DNA of 64,000 bases, taken from assembly GCA_014529385.2 (NCBI GenBank), contig CM043971.1, forward strand, positions 28,971,709 through 29,035,708, written 5' to 3'. This document shows, one piece after another, positions 34,442 to 45,050 of this stretch (position 1 is its first letter; every line of letters begins with the position of its first letter). Below the pieces are notes generated by a model. The model had not been told where the DNA came from. It did no database searches and saw only the letters and a program-made list of their open reading frames with translations. The DNA is from Adiantum capillus-veneris. Taxonomy: Eukaryota > Streptophyta > Polypodiopsida > Polypodiales > Pteridaceae. A program made the translations under genes and the position numbers.

Positions 34442-35617
34442 GAAAGATGGCTCCAAAAAAACAGGTTGCAAGGGTTGCTGTCTCAGTTGACTATACTTGC
34501 AATAATGTTAGGAAATGGTATAGAGGGTGCAAAATTTCATAAGGTGCATCTATTTATTGCCAAAAAGCAGAATGACAGCTTGTTTGAAGATGTTGGACAA
34601 GTTGTGGAAGCATCTGTCTCTGTAGTTGATAGTCATCCGGAGGTGGAATGCATTGACATTCTAGTTCCAATGAATCTAGAATTTCAACTATCTCCAGGAG
34701 CATATAAATTGGAGCGCATGTCTAGAAACAAAGAAGAGACAATGTTTTCTCGAGGATGGAAGTTTGCAGAATCAAATCCAAATATCACAGCAGATCAACT
34801 TCAAAGCTCCATCATTGCCACACTACAACGAAAAAAGGTGAAAGCTTCACGACCACCATCCACAAAGAAGCAAGCAAAAGTGCAAAAAGTAGCAGCTAAG
34901 CGAACTAGTTCCATTTTGGATGTAGACAAGGCATCTTTGGCATCCTCATCAACAGAGGGTTCAATGTCAAAGATGAGAATTGTGGATCCAGATGTTTTAG
35001 AAGCTGAGGCCATGAAAGGACAAGAAAAAGATACAGGTGGAATGAATAAGTACATAAATTATTTTCCTTTCCAATATAGGGAATTTGATATCCCTATTCA
35101 AAATTGTTGGCTTGCTCCTGATCACTATAATGCACGTATTATGGATAAAAAACACGCTGAAAGTGTGTTATTTGGATTTTCACGGAGTACGACCAAGCCT
35201 GCAGCATGTGCATATTTGATGCCTGTTCGAAATGCAAAATCAAAGAAGGGGACTCCTTTGGCAGTAGAATAGGTACAGGAGCAAAAAATTAAAGATTATC
35301 ATTATTGGATTCTTGATGGACAGCATTCAATCTATGCTGCAAAAGTTTTTCTTCACAATGAACAAAACAACAAAGAGGTATTTGAAAGACTGATTAGCGT
35401 GTATAAATTTAGAAAGGCTCGCATTGTTGTGAATGCTCCTCCATTTGTTGCAACTGCTATATCTGCCATTGCAAATGAGGAGGCTCATGCATTGTATGTC
35501 AAGCAACCTTACAGCCAAATATTGAGACATTTACGGAGTCAATGGATCTTCTGAGGACGACCACCAAAGGCAGCAAGTGGAATTGCAAAGGGACATGCAT
35601 CTCGTGCCGGATGGGAT
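34442..35617 (+). pseudogene. ParB/sulfiredoxin-like protein, exon 2 (start of coding region) of the giant element's cargo gene
   Basis: The exon follows a strong acceptor (TTTTGTTTCAG, ending 34441). The ATG at 34447 opens MAPKKQVARVAVSVDYTCNN, which stops within 35 codons. The adjacent frame carries on from about 34540 (LFIAKKQNDSLFEDVGQVVE), so one frameshift lies near 34530-34545. A Lys/Ser-rich linker follows, then FQYREFDIPIQNCWLAPDHY and YWILDGQHSIYAAKVFL (35299-35350). The DGQH block with a preceding 'position-defining' strand is typical of ParB/sulfiredoxin-like folds, which bind or cut DNA or hydrolyse nucleotides. In-frame stops: TAG 35270-35272 and TGA 35552-35554. The exon ends at GGGAT|GTAAGT. 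ParB assignment rests on motif resemblance, so moderate. Confidence 0.6.
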
Positions 35618-35701
35618 GTAAGTTATTTTCTTTGTCTTTTTGATAGTGTTTAATTAACAAATCTTGCTCAATAGTTTAATTATTTCTCTATTTCTTTTTA
35701 G
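35618..35701 (+). other. 84-bp intron of the ParB-like gene
   Basis: GTAAGT at 35618 and a pyrimidine-rich acceptor TTTCTTTTTAG ending 35701. Reading frames on both sides join in phase 0, and the intron is A+T-rich as expected in plants. Confidence 0.75.
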
Positions 35702-37082
35702 GCTTTTCTTTGATTGGCAAGAATGAGTGCAGCAGCAAGTTGGATTGCTAAACAGGCACACATGGTCACGTACTCTGATTTAGTTTATGATTGCTGGATA
35801 GAAATCATTGAAAAGCTAGAAGAGGAGAATAAGAAACCCCCAACAACTGTATTTAGATACCTTTGTGGCCTTGAGGAATCAGAGGTAAAGACTATTCAAG
35901 AAGAGATTAGAGATAAGAAGATTTTACTGTCAAAGAGTGCAAAGGATGGTGATGCAACTGACATGTATGATCGAATCAAGCAGTTGAAGCAAGACAAATT
36001 GATTCAAGATGCACTTCTTGAAGGCTTCAACAATTTGAATGAGTCTTCACCATGTAAAGACTGGGAGGAGGTGGTCAAAATGTATAACATCAATGATGTT
36101 GTTTATAAAACAATTTTAATGCTATGCGAGGAATGGATCAAATCTAGTTTGACGCGTGGAACAAAGAAAATGGATTTTCCAGATGGAGCAATAAAATACA
36201 TGCAATGGACAATTCACCTTCAAAAGGAGAAAACTGAGCCTAGAGATTTGCCATGGTCAATCTATGTGGTGAGCCTACAAATGGAAGGCAATCTCTACTT
36301 GATGCGCCACTTCAATAATAAAGTGCCTATTGGCTTATGTGTTTTAGATATGACAAAAAACGTTGGAGGCAATTTGAAGTGGAGTGAGGAGACATTTAAC
36401 AATGCTTTGGATGGGATCTTGGCTATTGATGGAGGGTCAACAGATCCTGGATTTGTCTTTCTTGCATTTGTGGATTTCACTAACTTCACAAAATTGCAAT
36501 GTGCCTTTCACGCCATGGGAGATAATCTGAGCTACCATTGTTGTGGTGCATTGCATCACTTTCCATCAACTCCTTGCAAAGGAGAAATTCAATTTCTAAC
36601 AGTTATTGCCTTCTTGGGACAAGGAAATGCATTTGAAGACCTGAGAAGAAGATCAGAGGAACATCCCATGCCAATTGATTGTTCTCTTCTTCAAGTAGCA
36701 GATAACGATATGTCAGATTTGCAATATTTGGAGGCCAAAAAAAGAGCTTTGGTCAAGCACTACATTCGTACATATTGTTTTGAAGACCGCAAGTTTGTTG
36801 ATGTTTTTGGTGATGGCTCCTTGGTTGCACAAGAAGGAATACAACAGAAAAAAGAAGTTATATGCTTAATTGATAGTGTGGAGGAGGCAAAAAACGTGGA
36901 GACCATGCTGCTAGACTTTGCTAAGTCTCATGAAGATATAGAAAAATGGGCTGGAATTCAACAATCCTCTTCGCAATCAGATGACATTGTGCCTGTTACA
37001 GAGGAGTGCTCTCCACAAAGAGAAGAAGAACAACAACAACAACATCCTCTATCAATGGAGGACTTTTTGGAAATGGAGACAC
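35702..37082 (+). pseudogene. ParB-like gene, exon 3 (large middle region)
   Basis: In phase with exon 2. A TGA at 35711-35713 interrupts it, then 459 codons are open from about 35714. Visible features: a predicted helical Lys/Glu-rich stretch (EEIRDKKILLSKSAKDGDAT, then RIKQLKQDKLIQDALLEGF), and a globular part with LPWSIYVVSLQMEGNLYLMR, VGGNLKWSEETFNNALDGIL and FVFLAFVDFTNFTKLQ. An acidic, Gln-rich tail follows (REEEQQQQHPLSMEDFLEME). I do not recognise the globular part. Without splicing, the frame ends METRMF-stop at 37093; with the donor GTATGT at 37083 it continues into the FCP1-like exon at 42106. The two TGA stops and the TAG are each one C-to-T change from a sense codon. Confidence 0.65.
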
Positions 37083-37206
37083 GTATGTTTTGAGTTTCTT
37101 GTGCATGTTAGTGTTTCTTGTTACTGATTTGATACTCTTAATGTTAGATTTTGCTTTATATAGTATTGATTGAGTTTGTATTTTTTATCTCAAGCATTCA
37201 AGGTTT

Positions 37207-37211
37207 GAATG
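37207..37211 (+). repeat. Target-site duplication of the copia element (left)
   Basis: GAATG here and at 40908-40912, a perfect five-base duplication. Confidence 0.9.
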
Positions 37212-37403
37212 TGAAGGGGATCGGGGAGCACCACAGACAGAGAGTGAGAGAGAGAGAGAGAGAAGGAGACACACACTATGTGGGTGGGGAGACTCAAAGA
37301 GTGAGCAGCCCCCTATACACTTATGCTATGTATAAGGTATACAAGTCAGTGGGCGCCCAGACTCTGGGCGGCCGGGCAAGGCACAGGCGCCTATACCCCA
37401 ACA
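37212..37403 (-). repeat. 3' LTR of the copia element
   Basis: 192 bp, identical to 40714-40907 apart from the length of a (GA)n run. Confidence 0.95.
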
Positions 37404-37416
37404 ACCTCCCACTTAA
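37404..37416 (-). other. Polypurine tract of the copia element
   Basis: The minus strand reads TTTAAGTGGGAGGT directly before the 3' LTR start TGTTGGGG. Confidence 0.7.
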
Positions 37417-37482
37417 AGGCGACTGTGCCTTTAAGCAAGGGAACCTAGTCTAAAGACTACAAAAGGTGAGAGAAAACCGCTC

Positions 37483-39312
37483 TCAACCGATGCCCACTGG
37501 CTGGCTGTGATCGTGTGCATCCGGTTGTCCTGCTCCCGTGTAAGTCCATACACCACCAGACGTACCGCACACGTACTGCAAGTATGTACACAATACCTGC
37601 ATATCTCCCTCGTGCACTATGCCATCATCAGTCAACAAACGACTGACAATCCCAACTACATATGCTCCCACTGCAGCTGCGATATCCGGTCTCAAGATCA
37701 GCATCTCATACATGAGACCACCGAATGCCGATGCAATGCTAGCGGGCCCTGCTAGCTCTACGGAGCATGCATCAACATATATATCCCTGGCAATAGGCAT
37801 CTCTGACTGACAAGGCGTGTCAGCCACATGCATCTCCTGACTGTCCGCAAAAGACGCATCAACCTGTCGTGCAACCTCAGAGCAAACTAACTGCTCTAGG
37901 TGTCTGTTGGAAGACATATCCTGCACAACTATATCCCCATGCTCACTGTCGAGCATAGAAAGGAATGATTGCATAATCGCTGACGTCTCAGCCTCCTCTG
38001 CAATCATCCACTGCAAACATGACCACTCAATCTGCTGTGACTCACTAGAGCTCTCATGCTCTAACTCCGTATGCATAGACTCTTGCACAACGTCCTCCTG
38101 TTGTGACTCACTAGAGCAAGACCACTCTACCTGTCTATCCTGCATAGAAGTATCTCGCACAACTGACTCTCTGCTTTGCTCAATCACTAGCAAAGCATGC
38201 ATGTCTGACTCTGTCACCTCTCTGTGTGACTGCTCAAGTCGTGCCTCAACTGTGTGCACAACGAGCTCACTACTTTGCACTCCATGCAAAGCATCCTGCA
38301 ACCCACAAGCAAAAGAGACTCGCCTGCTCTCTCGCTGTCTACCTGGCTGCGTGATCACAGAGACAACACCGTCTCTCGCGTGATCCACATGCAATGGGTA
38401 ACCTGTACCACTCCTGGCACCTCTCGCAATCACTAGCGAACCCAAATGCATCACAAAATCTCGCTCTCGTAGCGAAATCTGACATCCACAATCTCTAAGC
38501 TGACCAATCGAGATCAAACTCACTGTCAAATCTGGTACATAGCGCACATGTCGTAACAAGTAAGATGCACCACTCGGTAATGACAGTCTCACATCTCCTG
38601 CACTTGCTATCGCATGCACCGATCCATCGGTCAAACGTACACTGCCAAGCATCTCGCTAGAATAGCTACAAAACCATGCACGATGCGGTGTGACATGAAA
38701 CATAGCATCTGCGTCTAGCAACCACTGCGAAGGGAGTGCACTATCCACATGTATAGCATCTCGTGCATAGCTCGAGGTAAAAGTGACATCCCCGTCACTA
38801 GTATACTCCGACACTACATGTGCCTCAACTGTCAAAGCAACTGAGTCCATGGCATCACTACATACATCTCTGAGACTGCCATGTCTCCTACGATGTCGCA
38901 TACGACGAAAACAGCGCCGTCTAACATGTCCAGAATGACCACAATACCAACATGTCACCTGTCGGCGTGCTCGTGAATGTACATGTCTCACACGAGTCCG
39001 TGATGACTCAGATCTATCATACATATCATGTAATCTGCGCCAAAGTGCTCTCGAAGTAGTCTCATACATAACAAGAGCATATACAGATTCCGCAAGGTGC
39101 AAAGAGAGTGTAGATAGTGCCATCTCCTCTAGCTCCTGCCACTGATCATCAGACATGTTTGAAGGTCTACCTACATCACCACTCAATGGTCGATGCAACC
39201 CTCGCTGTGTCAATGCATCAAGCATACACTCTCTCCATGCCGCAAAGTCTGACCCATCAAACACGCGCATCTGTGAGAGGTCACAATCTAATCGATCACC
39301 TGTCTCTGCCAT
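37483..39312 (-). CDS. Copia gag-protease with novel middle and RT C-terminal remnant
   Basis: The frame is open from 39477. I choose the Met at 39312 (MAETGDRLDCDLSQMRVFDG) because gag begins there; the preceding 55 codons are a hydrophobic read-through of the leader. In full-frame numbering: gag about 56-170; CCHC knuckle CWYCGHSGHVRRRC 176-189; protease-like region with WLLDADAMFHVT (255-257 = D-A-D where copia normally has D-S-G) and RYVPDLTVSLISIGQL. A Ser/Glu/Gln-rich segment contains two EWSC words each next to SESQQ. The tail has FGGLMYEMLILRPDIAAAVG and VCGTSGGVWTYTG, which match the end of copia RT. Integrase and the RT active site are absent, yet the frame is unbroken for about 610 codons. 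The protease active site is probably dead. Confidence 0.8.
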   Translation of the reverse strand: MAETGDRLDCDLSQMRVFDGSDFAAWRECMLDALTQRGLHRPLSGDVGRPSNMSDDQWQELEEMALSTLSLHLAESVYALVMYETTSRALWRRLHDMYDRSESSRTRVRHVHSRARRQVTCWYCGHSGHVRRRCFRRMRHRRRHGSLRDVCSDAMDSVALTVEAHVVSEYTSDGDVTFTSSYARDAIHVDSALPSQWLLDADAMFHVTPHRAWFCSYSSEMLGSVRLTDGSVHAIASAGDVRLSLPSGASYLLRHVRYVPDLTVSLISIGQLRDCGCQISLRERDFVMHLGSLVIARGARSGTGYPLHVDHARDGVVSVITQPGRQRESRRVSFACGLQDALHGVQSSELVVHTVEARLEQSHREVTESDMHALLVIEQSRESVVRDTSMQDRQVEWSCSSESQQEDVVQESMHTELEHESSSESQQIEWSCLQWMIAEEAETSAIMQSFLSMLDSEHGDIVVQDMSSNRHLEQLVCSEVARQVDASFADSQEMHVADTPCQSEMPIARDIYVDACSVELAGPASIASAFGGLMYEMLILRPDIAAAVGAYVVGIVSRLLTDDGIVHEGDMQVLCTYLQYVCGTSGGVWTYTGAGQPDAHDHSQPVGIG

Positions 39313-40693
39313 GAGCACAATGTAGCAAACTAGAAAGCAAAACCACCTCACCAACAACACCTGGAAATTGTCTACAAATATGGCCAGAAACACAATGTAA
39401 AACCTGTGAGACACACTCCAAAATAGAGCTCCCGCAATGTCAATACAAGCCTCGCCTGCTCTAGTATCACACTGCAATCTGTGAGCTAATCACCAAGCCC
39501 ACACTGTGCGGTATCGATGCATATACACGCACAAATCTCCCACATGCAGAGAACACCGCACGCAAATGTTGAGTGCAACCCGCAATCTCTACCTAGATCG
39601 CATAAATGATGCGCATAAAACTCCTGGAAAAATTTCGCCAGAGTTTCGTCAATAAAACGGCCACAAAACCAGTAACCAAACTGACTGCACGCTCAAAACC
39701 ATGAGCAACCAAAGCGCATCAAACCGTACTCCAAATGCATGCACCAATCTCCACACTTTGCATACATCATTGCAAACACGTGCAAATCTAGTACACAAAT
39801 ATCTGCTCTACCTGTGACTGCCAAAAAACATGCTCGAGGCATACATTGCCGAGCTCAAAATGCAATCACATTAGTCTCCCTGAGCATCAAACCACATAAG
39901 GCATACATCGTATCCTCCCACCTGTGAGGAAACTTGCAGCAAATATCACTCTCACATCTGAGAGCAAACCATGTGTGGAATCCTCGACACACAATAAACA
40001 ACTGCTGCTGCAGAAAATTCAGCATTCAGAATTTTACAATTCTGATATGACGAGTGCGTCCGGAGAGTGCCAAAACCCCAAGGTAGACTCCTGGATCATA
40101 TGTATCCGAGTCCGGGTGTGAAAGCTATGCCAAAAACAGTGTTTTTGGGACCCGAAAGTGCACAAATAAACTTGCTGCTGTACCTGCTGTAATTCAAAGC
40201 ATAATTTCAGCAAATAGACATCACCATCGCGTCCGGAGCGTGCCAAAACCCTGACCTAGATTCCTGGATCATGTAGATCTGACTCTGTATGACGGAGCTA
40301 CGCAAAAAACTGCGTTTTAGAGCCCAAAAATGGCAAAAACGAGCTGCACACAGTCTTGAACCTGCTCCTGCTCCACTCTGCGTGATGCAATGTCCTCTCA
40401 ATGCAAGCTCCAACACAAGAGCTCTGCCACAACAGCATCCAAGCACTCGAATGTCAAGCTCTCCTCCGCCGAGCACTTCTCTAACGAGCTCCACTGAGCT
40501 CGAAAGCTCCTCTCACCAAGGAAGCCGCAACCGCCTCCTCGACCAAGCTTGACCACACCAAGCTCCTAAGCTCCAAAGACAATGCTCCTCAAGCTAAAAT
40601 CGCTCTCCGTGAAACTCCGCGATCGAACTCCACCGTCGAGAGCGAGCGAGCTATCGCCTCGAAGCTCTCAAAGCCGTCGTGCTCTCCACGGTC
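39313..40693 (-). other. Leader of the copia element
   Basis: About 1.4 kb between the PBS and gag. It contains two related blocks on the plus strand around 40044-40110 and 40220-40290 (gcgtccgga, tgccaaaacccc, tggatcat). Only short frames are present; I see no gene. Confidence 0.5.
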
Positions 40694-40711
40694 ACCATAG
40701 CTCTGATACCA
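40694..40711 (-). other. Primer-binding site of the copia element
   Basis: The minus strand reads TGGTATCAGAGC followed by TATGGT, the usual initiator tRNA-Met site of plant copia elements, two bases from the LTR. Confidence 0.92.
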
Positions 40712-40713
40712 AT

Positions 40714-40907
40714 TGAAGGGGATCGGGGAGCACCACAGACAGAGAGTGAGAGAGAGAGAGAGAGAGAAGGAGACACACACTATGTGGGTGGGGAGACTCA
40801 AAGAGTGAGCAGCCCCCTATACACTTATGCTATGTATAAGGTATACAAGTCAGTGGGCGCCCAGACTCTGGGCGGCCGGGCAAGGCACAGGCGCCTATAC
40901 CCCAACA
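40714..40907 (-). repeat. 5' LTR of the copia element
   Basis: 194 bp, with the same ends as the left LTR. Target duplication GAATG follows at 40908. Confidence 0.95.
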
Positions 40908-40912
40908 GAATG

Positions 40913-42100
40913 TAAATAATAAATTACTTGAGTTTTTGAATGGTGGATCTTTAGACTAAAACTATAACATTTAGTACTCACAAAGACTTAATTACTTAAG
41001 AGCTTGAACTCAATAAGTTTTGGACCTTTTATCAATACCCCCTTGATATGATACATTAGATCGTAGCATGGTTAAATGGTGATGCTTCATAAATTGAACC
41101 TAGCTTAGACAGGTGTTGGAGCCTAAATTTAAACTAACCTTGCTAGAAGGGAGCTTATGTTTGGACTTTGAGAACTAGCATAAGTAATCAATTAGAGCAT
41201 AGATTAGACATGTGGTCTTGGAAAGGTATTTAAGTACTGCAATTTACTTAGTTTTAGTACTCACTAAAGGCATAGCTTGACAAAAGGTGTACCTTACATG
41301 GATCCTAATTTCAAGAGGTATGGTAGACCTTCAAACCAAGATCATATAGCTTGGACATGTGGTGGACCTTGCATGGAGACTAGTTTAGACAAGTGTGGTA
41401 CACCTTGTAACCAACACCCATTTGTTATATTAGCTTGGACAAGTGGTGGACCTTGCTTTTATGTTTCAATGGAGCATATTTTGGACAGGTGGTAGACCTT
41501 GTTTCTCTCCATGCTTCAATGGAGAGAAACATTAGCTTGGACAAGTGGTGGATCTTGCTTTTATGTTTTAAAGGAGCATATTTCGGACAAGTGGTAGACA
41601 TTGTTTCTCTCCATGGTTCAATGGAACCCACCTTAGACAAGTGAAGTACCTTGGTTTACATTCAAGGTCCACCACTTGTCCAACCTATTATCCCTAGTAG
41701 CATGAGTGGTTTGGTCTCAGGATTCACCACTTGTCTACTCTATATCATTATATTAAGAAAAATTGGGTTTCCATATCTAAATGGATCTTTGCTTGGATAA
41801 GTGGTAGACCTTGAGACCTAAATACCCATTCTACACTAGATTATTGGTTAAGCCTTATGCACTTCAAGCATACCTTTAATAACAAGTAGTAGTTATTAGT
41901 TGACTTAAGTCTAGTTGACCTCCATGGTATTGAGACTAAGAGAGAGTGTAGCATAAAAAAGAGTCAGGATTTTAATTTGACTTTCTTTCTATTAATGAGT
42001 AGATCATAGATGGATTTTGGTATCTAATAAAACCTTAGGGTAGACAATGTAAAACTCATGTCTATTGTTGTGTTTGCATTAAGTGTTCTTGTTCTTTAAT
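40913..42100 (+). repeat. Degenerate satellite in the third intron, with an orientation switch
   Basis: Plus-orientation motif copies occur to about 41640 (for example 41432-41452). A reverse-orientation block then follows at 41660-41760 (AAGGTCCACCACTTGTCCAA). The sequence from 41760 to 42100 is mostly unique. Confidence 0.8.
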
Positions 42101-42105
42101 TTCAG

Positions 42106-42881
42106 AACCATTACAGAAAAATGGATTGGCTATATGCTGGCATAAATTGAAGAAAACTATTGAATTACCCATCCAACCTCCTCCAAGACCTTGTCCAAGG
42201 AATGAATCACCTCCTTATCACCTACCACTTTCTTTCAAGGACATCAAAAGAGTACTTATCTTGGATCTAGAGGGGTTACTTCTCAAGACAATTGAAATGA
42301 AACATGGAGATTCTATGCCATCTTGGGCTCAACACATGCGACTTGTGGAGGATAAAGATGAAGTTTATCATGTGGTGCGACCAGACGCACAAAGTTTTTT
42401 GGATTTTTGTGCTGAATACTTTGAGCTATGGATATGGAGTTGCTATAACTTAACAAGGGTGCAACGCATCACACAAAAATGTTTTCCTGAGCAGTATACC
42501 AAGTTCAAGGTGTTTATGAGTAACAAAAATTGCCAAAATCCAAATATTATGTTAGGATTTACAAGGGTTTATCACAAAAATTTGAGTGATATTTGGAAGA
42601 TATTTGAGGATTTGGATGCAAACAATACCTTAACTTTTGATGACACTCCATATAGGGTGATGTGGAACATGCCAGGGACATATCTTATATTTCCAAAGAT
42701 GTGGAGGCAAACTTCCGAGCAACTTCAAAACTTCTTGCAGAGAACCATAATTCCATGGTTGGTAGGATGGTTGTATGCAAGAGATAAGAGAGTCTATACA
42801 TACAACACAATTGTAAATCAGTATAGTGATTCTGAGACAAATTATGTCCTTGGTGTGTACTTGTCAACACGAAAGAATTGA
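42106..42881 (+). pseudogene. FCP1/HAD phosphatase-like domain, exon 4 of the cargo gene
   Basis: The exon is open from its acceptor to the stop at 42881. The domain starts near 42240: KRVLILDLEGLLLKT corresponds to the DxDx(T/V) signature of the FCP1/SCP (NIF) phosphatases. VRPDAQSFLDFCAEYFELWI and TFDDTPYRVMWNMP match the later FCP1 blocks. The nucleophile Asp is kept, but the second Asp of the signature is Glu and the Thr/Val is Leu, so catalysis is doubtful. Family members dephosphorylate proteins such as the RNA polymerase II tail (established knowledge); here the role is unknown. If the splice to exon 3 were wrong, this would be a separate gene with its 5' exon undetected. Confidence 0.75.
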
Positions 42882-43640
42882 ATAAATATGGCCATAAGAT
42901 GCTTTTTTTATTCTAGTGTGTATCTTTCAACATTTGTATAATTTGATATAGTCTTTTTTATAAAAAAACAAAGGTGTGTCAATTTTATGAACACTTGAAT
43001 GGAGTGCACCCTACTCTAAGGGAACTTCAATGTACTATTGGAGTGCATCCTATTGTAAGGGGACTCTGATGTATTGCTAGAGTGCACCCACATTTTTGGA
43101 GACTCATTTTTTATTTGATTGGGGCCTATGTTGGGTCATATAGTAAAAGAAATTCATTTTTTGTCAATTCATATCGAGGTTGCATTTATTTGTAACTATG
43201 AGAGAATTGATGTTTGATGTCAAAATAAAACTTGTAAGTATGGATCAGAGAATTCATGGACTTTAAATATGTGAGAGGGATCTTTTTCTTGGGCACAAAT
43301 GTTTGCTTCAAGAATTTTGTCATTACATACTTTACGTGAAAGAGTTTTAGAACCTAAAAGACTTTGAAAACAAAACTATGGAATCTAAGTGCATGTATTC
43401 TTGAATGGCTTGAAAGTTGATGTATACATGCATGTCGCCTTGATGAAGATTTAGATCTGACAAGATGCAAAGCTAGAATTCTTGGAGTACGTTACCTTTG
43501 TCAATTTGGTAATAACATATTTAACTTTCTTTTATTATGGGTGGAAAATATATTATTATGTGCATTTGGAACCTAATTGCTTGACCTTCAAACCAAGATT
43601 CCTATGTTATTTTTTCATATACTTTTTTGTAATGAATTAA
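42882..43640 (+). other. 3' flank of the cargo gene
   Basis: A+T-rich DNA with several TTTTTTAT and AATAAA-like words, probably including the 3' untranslated region. The words 'gagtgcaccc' and 'gagtgcatcc' repeat at 42992-43100. I see no gene. Confidence 0.4.
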
Positions 43641-45050
43641 AATTGTGGATACAAGGTCCACCACTTGTTCAAGTTAGATCTAAGAAAGTATATATACTGA
43701 GTCTTCAAACTAGTAAACCAAGGGAAGAGAGAAGCAGGGTCCATCACTTGTCCAAGCTTATCTCTAGACAACATAGTGAGATGTTAGGTCTACTAATTGT
43801 CCAATATAGTCATGGAGAAATGATAGAAGGTTGATCCACTTGTCCAACCTATCATCTCTAGTAAAATGGGAGGTTTGGCCTTAAGATTCACCATGTAACC
43901 AACCTATACTTCATTGTATTATGAAGAGTAGAAAATCAAAGCTCCACCACTTGTCTAAGGTAGTTCCAAAATCAACATGGAGAGAAGCAAGCTTCACCAT
44001 TTGTCCAAGATAGGTTCCATTAAAACATGGAAAACCTCATATATGTAGTACATGGAATCTTTTTTCCAAGGTCCACCACTTGTCCAAGCTAGGATCCATT
44101 AAAACATGGATAGAAACAAGGCTCCACAACTCGTCCAACCTTTATAGCTGCAAAGTGTACCGGTAGTCTAAACTAGGCATGGGAAAATAATAGAAGGTCC
44201 ACCACTTATCCAATATATTATCTCTAATAGCATGGGAGGTTTGGTCTCAAGATTTAGGAATTGGCTAACCTGCATTTCATTGTATTATGATGAATTTGGT
44301 TTTAAAGTCAACTACTTATCCAAGCTATAAGTTTATATCTTGAATGGTATTCCTTCCCATCACTTAGAAAACCAATGATATGTTGTACATGGGGGGGTTT
44401 GTTACAAGGTCCACCACTTTTCCAAGCTAGTTTCATTGAAACATGGATGAAGACAAGCTCCACCATTTGTTAAATCTAGACTCCATTGAAATCTAGAAAA
44501 TCCATTCTATGTTGTACATGGGGTTTTTGTTTTAAGGTCCAACACTTGTCCAAGCTAAGATCCATTGAAACATGGAGTAGAGAAACACTCCACCACTTGT
44601 CCAAGCTAGGAAACATTGATAGTAGTTGGCTTAGTTTGAAGATCCACCACGTGTCTAAGCTAACTCTATTGAAACATAGAGAGAAGCAAAGGTCCACCAA
44701 CTGTTCAAGCTAGGCTCCATCGAAACATGGACAGAAGCAAGCTCCACCATTTCTCCAAGATAGGCTCCATTGAAACATAGAGAGAATCAAAGGTCCACCA
44801 TTTCTCCAAGCCAAGCTCCATTTGTCCAACCTATAAGGTTATATCTTAAATGGTAATCTTTCTAATCACTTGGAATACCCATGATATGTTTTACATGGGG
44901 GTTTTGTTCCAAGATCACCACTTGTCCAAGCTAACTCTATTGAAACATAGAGAGAAGCAAAGGTCCACCACTTGTCCAAGCTAGTCTCCATTGAAACAAG
45001 GAGAGAAGCAAGCTCCATCATTTCTCCAAGATAGGCTAGCATGGATAAGT
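43641..45050 (-). repeat. Inverted-orientation satellite array near the right end of the giant element
   Basis: The motif appears as GGTCCACCACTTGTCCAAGC, the reverse complement of the main array, about every 50-90 bp. The accompanying words 'ccattgaaacatgg' and 'catagagagaagcaa' are also reversed forms of family B spacers. So this is an inverted segment of family B, not a new repeat. Confidence 0.9.

Larger units (their letters stand above)
37212..40907 (-). mobile_element. Internally deleted Ty1/copia LTR retrotransposon, 3.7 kb
   Basis: Short LTRs of 192 and 194 bp (37212-37403, 40714-40907; TGAAGGGG...CCCCAACA) with GAATG target duplications. The PBS, complementary to initiator tRNA-Met, lies two bases from the right LTR, and a purine tract lies beside the left LTR. 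The only coding region has gag, zinc knuckle, protease and the extreme C-terminus of RT. Integrase and most of RT/RNase H are missing. It is non-autonomous and would need a full copia element to move. Confidence 0.92.
37083..42105 (+). other. Third intron of the cargo gene, enlarged by a copia insertion
   Basis: Donor GTATGTTTT, acceptor TTCTTTAATTTCAG. The length is 5023 bp, of which 3.7 kb is the copia element. The original intron was about 1.3 kb and contains satellite motifs (40913-41760). Confidence 0.55.
34447..42881 (+). pseudogene. Whole cargo gene: ParB-like domain, unknown middle, FCP1/HAD phosphatase-like domain
   Basis: Proposed coding exons: 34447-35617, 35702-37082 and 42106-42881, about 1108 codons. 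Exon 3 ends one base into a codon (C at 37082) before GTATGT. The acceptor TTTAATTTCAG ends at 42105, and the next two bases (AA) complete a Gln codon. The frame then runs without a break through PLQKNGLAICWHKLKKTIEL into the phosphatase-like domain. The phase match and strong splice sites support one gene rather than two. One frameshift and three in-frame stops suggest this copy is dead. The third intron (37083-42105) contains the copia element and satellite. No known plant protein with this domain order comes to mind. The joint function is unknown. Confidence 0.55.
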
